From: Euryarchaeota archaeon UBA10
GTDB lineage: Archaea; Thermoplasmatota; Poseidoniia; Poseidoniales; Poseidoniaceae
Direction: 5' to 3'
DNA length: 14,819 nt
NCBI GenBank assembly: GCA_002498185.1
Contig: DAGO01000114.1
Coordinates: 1-14,819, forward strand
The number at the start of each line of letters is the position of its first letter. Positions within the stretch are counted from its first letter, which is position 1. The notes under the pieces were generated by a model. It was not told where the DNA came from and ran no database searches. It was given only the letters and a program-made list of their open reading frames with translations. Position numbers and translations under genes: made by a program. Shown here one piece after another: positions 14,512 to 14,819 of the stretch.

Positions 14512-14819
14512 CCTAGTATTTGGCCAACCTGGTTCTTCTAAAGCATCCGTCAAATGTATGCCAGCAAGCCAAGTGGCGAGAATTGATTCATCGTGTTCTT
14601 TGGCAATGAATAATGGATATCCATCATTCACTAATCTATCCAAGAATCCTCTACATGCTTTACTAACCAGCAATGTTGGAATTCCTAACAAAACGGCTTC
14701 ACTAGCCAAAGTCACAGACTGAGTTATGACTCCATCCATACCCGACATTGTCGTGGTTAAATCCCAAGGATTTCCATCAACCTGATTTTCATCAGCATAA
14801 CTCAAATCTAAACCATCTA
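14482..14819 (-). CDS. DUF354-like (glycosyltransferase/epimerase-fold) protein, 5' end beyond the window
   Basis: Only the C-terminal 112 or so residues are present. The frame stays open to the window edge, so the start lies outside. The readable part has GMDGVITQSVTLASEAVLLGIPTLL (22-46 counting from the codon at 14805), which matches the pattern in DUF354 and related GT-B or UDP-GlcNAc 2-epimerase-like proteins: a strand, then a Ser/Thr or Gly turn, S-E-A-x-x-L-G-x-P, then a strand. This is followed by GFLDRLVNDGYPLF, also seen in DUF354. Members are found in archaeal surface-glycan loci, but the reaction is unknown. The 3' end overlaps the Nudix gene by 30 bases. A nearby polyprenyl-carrier enzyme fits a glycan role loosely (inference). 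Confidence 0.6.
   Translation of the reverse strand, partial: DGLDLSYADENQVDGNPWDLTTTMSGMDGVITQSVTLASEAVLLGIPTLLVSKACRGFLDRLVNDGYPLFIAKEHDESILATWLAGIHLTDALEEPGWPNTRLEILELLKD

Noticed and set aside
1..14819. CRISPR array, insertion sequence, prophage or defence system
   Set aside because: No regularly spaced long repeats, transposase, integrase, nuclease or toxin-antitoxin genes were seen on either strand.

Overview
The window looks like a piece of a marine planktonic archaeal chromosome, most likely Marine Group II (Candidatus Poseidoniales) or a close euryarchaeal relative. The evidence is a tRNA-Tyr with the archaeal C1-G72 pair and an intron bounded by a canonical bulge-helix-bulge, a euryarchaeal-type FtsZ, Shine-Dalgarno motifs complementary to the archaeal 16S 3' end, TATA-like elements at archaeal spacing, and a secreted M14 peptidase next to a sodium-coupled amino-acid-type transporter, which suits a protein-degrading lifestyle. 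Genes are packed tightly. Three convergent pairs overlap at their 3' ends, and no stretch above 300 bases lacks a gene. The assignment is inferred from gene content, not from a database search.

Layout. Positions 5-1174 (+): a CoA-binding-domain protein followed by a GNAT acetyltransferase. Positions 1203-2973 (-): an intron-containing tRNA-Tyr(GTA), then 26 bases later a 546-residue protein whose N-terminus resembles a domain I associate with marine eukaryotic phytoplankton proteins. Positions 2974-3122: a divergent control region with three TCGCGA palindromes spaced exactly 13 bp apart. Positions 3123-5180 (+): ftsZ, then a secreted, glycosylation-rich protein with a Pro-Gly-Phe-hydrophobic C-terminal anchor. 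Positions 5160-6479 (-): histidyl-tRNA synthetase. Positions 6575-11043 (-): a probable three-gene operon of secreted M14 zinc carboxypeptidase, NSS/SNF transporter (ATGA overlap) and a single-TM coiled-coil protein. Positions 11044-11170: a shared divergent promoter with a hairpin palindrome. Positions 11171-12220 (+): an MscS-type channel. Positions 12208-13242 (-): an unrecognised Trp-rich protein with two C-terminal TM segments. Positions 13317-14511 (+): a cis-prenyltransferase (UppS family) and a Nudix hydrolase, one base apart. Positions 14482-14819 (-): the 3' part of a DUF354-like gene that runs off the window.

How the genes fit together. The 6575-11043 operon reads as a scavenging unit: extracellular peptide trimming by the membrane-anchored carboxypeptidase, sodium-coupled uptake of the released amino acids, and a possible accessory membrane subunit. 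MscS, UppS and the DUF354-like gene belong to envelope and lipid-carrier functions, and FtsZ to division. The parts that most deserve a second look are the tRNA-linked phytoplankton-like gene, the regularly spaced palindromes before ftsZ, and the Asp-rich calcium-binding-like insertions inside the carboxypeptidase catalytic domain. I saw no defence system, CRISPR array, transposon or prophage.
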